Of a stretch of DNA of 14,240 bases, positions 13,281-14,240 are shown one piece after another. The notes beneath the pieces were generated by a model. It was not told the origin of the DNA. It searched no databases and saw only the letters and a list, made by a program, of their open reading frames with translations. The position numbers were made by a program, and so were the translations under genes. The stretch's first letter is position 1; the number at the start of each line of letters is the position of its first letter. Origin of the DNA: Veillonellaceae bacterium UBA5809 (GTDB taxonomy: Bacteria; Bacillota; Negativicutes; Veillonellales; Dialisteraceae); the NCBI GenBank assembly GCA_002417965.1, contig DIDD01000029.1, positions 10,952-25,191 on the forward strand, written 5' to 3'.

Positions 13281-14240
13281 TTTCATCCCCCTCAGACAGC
13301 ATTTCTGCACCCTTGATCTCAGCTTTTTTCATAACTTCCATGAGTTCTTCTCCGGAAAAATAAGGGAGCTCCCGTCCGAACTGTGCCCATTCCGGCCGTT
13401 TTTCTAAAATTTCCTTTGCAGCCTTTTCCTGCTCATCGGAAGTCCGGTCAACAAGGCCTCTGCATGCTCTCAGGTAATCCCCTGTCATATCCGGAAGCTG
13501 GCTTCTTTCTTCCAGATCCAGAAGCGGCAGTGTCCGGTCTTCCACCTGAAAGAAATAGGAAAATATATGCCGAAATTGTTCTTTTGCATTCAATGACTGA
13601 AGAATAAAATCCTGACCTTCCCGCGAAGTAATAATGCGATGAACAGGCCCCCGTCCTGTAAATATCAATCTCACCAGATTCGGTTTCCCCGTCAGCTCCC
13701 GCAAAGAGGCGCGGCGTTTCATAATGTTCCTGACCAGCTCATCCTGGTTCTGTATATCCGTAATATCTACATTCATATCCAGCCAGCGTACCACGTCAGT
13801 TTCTTTAAAGGAAAGCGTCACTGTTCCGTAAGTTCCCACATCCACGGCATAGCATCCTTTGGGGCCGGTTTCTGTAGGATCCAGTCCCTGTGTATTGCCC
13901 GGATAAACAATATAGGGTTTTTCACCGGCTACCCGTCTTGTATGGATATGCCCCAGTGCCCAATAGTCCATGCCGGTTCCGCGCAGGTCTTCCAGAGAAC
14001 AGGGAGCGTAAGGGTTCCCCGGGGATCCCATTTCTGTATGAAGTACGCCGATAGCAAAGCTGTCTTCCTGTTTTCTGTGAAACCGAAGTGCCAGATTTTC
14101 CGTTTCGTGCTGTGTTCCATAGCTCATTCCATATACCGTAGCCGCCAGTTCTCCATCTTTCATCAGAGGAAAAGACTCTGCCACTTCTGATGAAAACACG
14201 TGAACTGAAGGCGGAAGCGGAATATCTGCCTTCCATGCAT
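13267..14240 (-). CDS. yhaO: YhaO-type metallophosphoesterase, C-terminal part (runs off right edge)
   Basis: This is a calcineurin-like phosphoesterase related to SbcD/Mre11 nucleases. The frame stays open to the window edge, so about 323 C-terminal residues are visible and the N-terminus with the first metal ligands (D-x-H and GNH motifs) is missing. Visible family marks are IGVLHTEMGSPG, DYWALGHIHTRR (GHIHTRR at 13933-13953, metal-binding histidines) and VYPGNTQGLDPTETGPKGC. The part after these resembles the capping and C-terminal regions of YhaO. The gene overlaps yhaN by 14 nt, the usual pairing of nuclease and ATPase. Internal ATGs such as 14199 are not the start, since upstream codons (AWKADIPLPPSVHV) still look like the family. 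YhaO of B. subtilis is about 400 residues. Confidence 0.9.
   Translation of the reverse strand, partial: AWKADIPLPPSVHVFSSEVAESFPLMKDGELAATVYGMSYGTQHETENLALRFHRKQEDSFAIGVLHTEMGSPGNPYAPCSLEDLRGTGMDYWALGHIHTRRVAGEKPYIVYPGNTQGLDPTETGPKGCYAVDVGTYGTVTLSFKETDVVRWLDMNVDITDIQNQDELVRNIMKRRASLRELTGKPNLVRLIFTGRGPVHRIITSREGQDFILQSLNAKEQFRHIFSYFFQVEDRTLPLLDLEERSQLPDMTGDYLRACRGLVDRTSDEQEKAAKEILEKRPEWAQFGRELPYFSGEELMEVMKKAEIKGAEMLSEGDENEDH
13287..13293 (-). promoter_or_regulatory. Ribosome binding site that decides the yhaN start
   Basis: GAGGGGG on the minus strand lies 6 nt before ATG 13280. It abuts ATG 13286 and lies inside the longer ORF that begins at 13310, so neither of those can use it. Confidence 0.6.

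Noticed and set aside
13639..14190. 183-residue plus-strand ORF opposite the yhaO-like gene
   Set aside because: It is antisense to a conserved phosphoesterase and shows no domain or membrane pattern of its own.
1..14240. CRISPR arrays, tRNA or rRNA genes, transposases, integrase sites
   Set aside because: No spaced direct repeats, cloverleaf-like segments, terminal inverted repeats or transposase motifs were seen on either strand.

Overview
The window reads as chromosomal DNA from a Firmicute (Bacillota), plausibly a member of the Negativicutes. The reasons are the gene order rpsB-tsf-pyrH-frr-uppS-cdsA-dxr-rseP-ispG-proS, the strong AGGAGG-type ribosome binding sites, the short EF-Ts and a YhaO/YhaN pair. 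The phylum-level call is fairly safe; the class is inferred from general resemblance and was not tested. Almost all genes lie on the minus strand.

Positions 8747 down to 1 hold one long, tightly packed housekeeping cluster read on the minus strand. A sigma70-type promoter (-35 at 8742-8747, -10 at 8719-8724) precedes a leader of about 95 nt and then rpsB (ribosomal protein S2) and tsf (EF-Ts). A perfect 15-bp hairpin separates tsf from pyrH (UMP kinase). Next come frr (ribosome recycling factor), an unrecognised 81-residue ORF, uppS (undecaprenyl diphosphate synthase), cdsA (CDP-diacylglycerol synthase), dxr (DXP reductoisomerase), rseP (site-2 protease), ispG (HMBPP synthase) and the 5' part of proS (prolyl-tRNA synthetase), which runs off the left edge. 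Genes from frr to ispG are joined by overlaps of 1 to 8 bases or near-abutment, so translation is probably coupled. The cluster links translation machinery with the MEP isoprenoid pathway (Dxr, IspG), the lipid carrier made from it (UppS), phospholipid synthesis (CdsA) and membrane proteolysis (RseP). Several starts differ from the longest ORF: uppS and cdsA most likely start at TTG, ispG at an ATG inside its ORF, and rpsB and the yhaN-like gene at internal ATGs. In each case a well-placed Shine-Dalgarno sequence decides.

Positions 8775-9942 hold a single plus-strand gene for an integral-membrane acyltransferase (acyltransferase-3/OafA-WecH type). It has its own promoter, back to back with the rpsB promoter, and no obvious partner gene.

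Positions 14240 down to 9955 hold a second minus-strand operon: a YhaO-type metallophosphoesterase (N-terminus beyond the right edge), a 1003-residue YhaN-type SMC/Rad50-like ATPase with two membrane segments between its coiled coils, and a small single-domain rhodanese. The genes overlap by 14 and 1 bases. The first two probably form an SbcD/SbcC-like nuclease-ATPase pair; the role of the rhodanese is unknown.

There is no gene-free stretch longer than 300 bases. The longest is the 209-nt divergent promoter region at 8618-8826. I see no tRNA, rRNA, CRISPR array, insertion sequence or phage gene. Most of the window is ordinary core genome. The leads worth following are the YhaO-YhaN-rhodanese operon, the small ORF between frr and uppS, and the tsf-pyrH hairpin.
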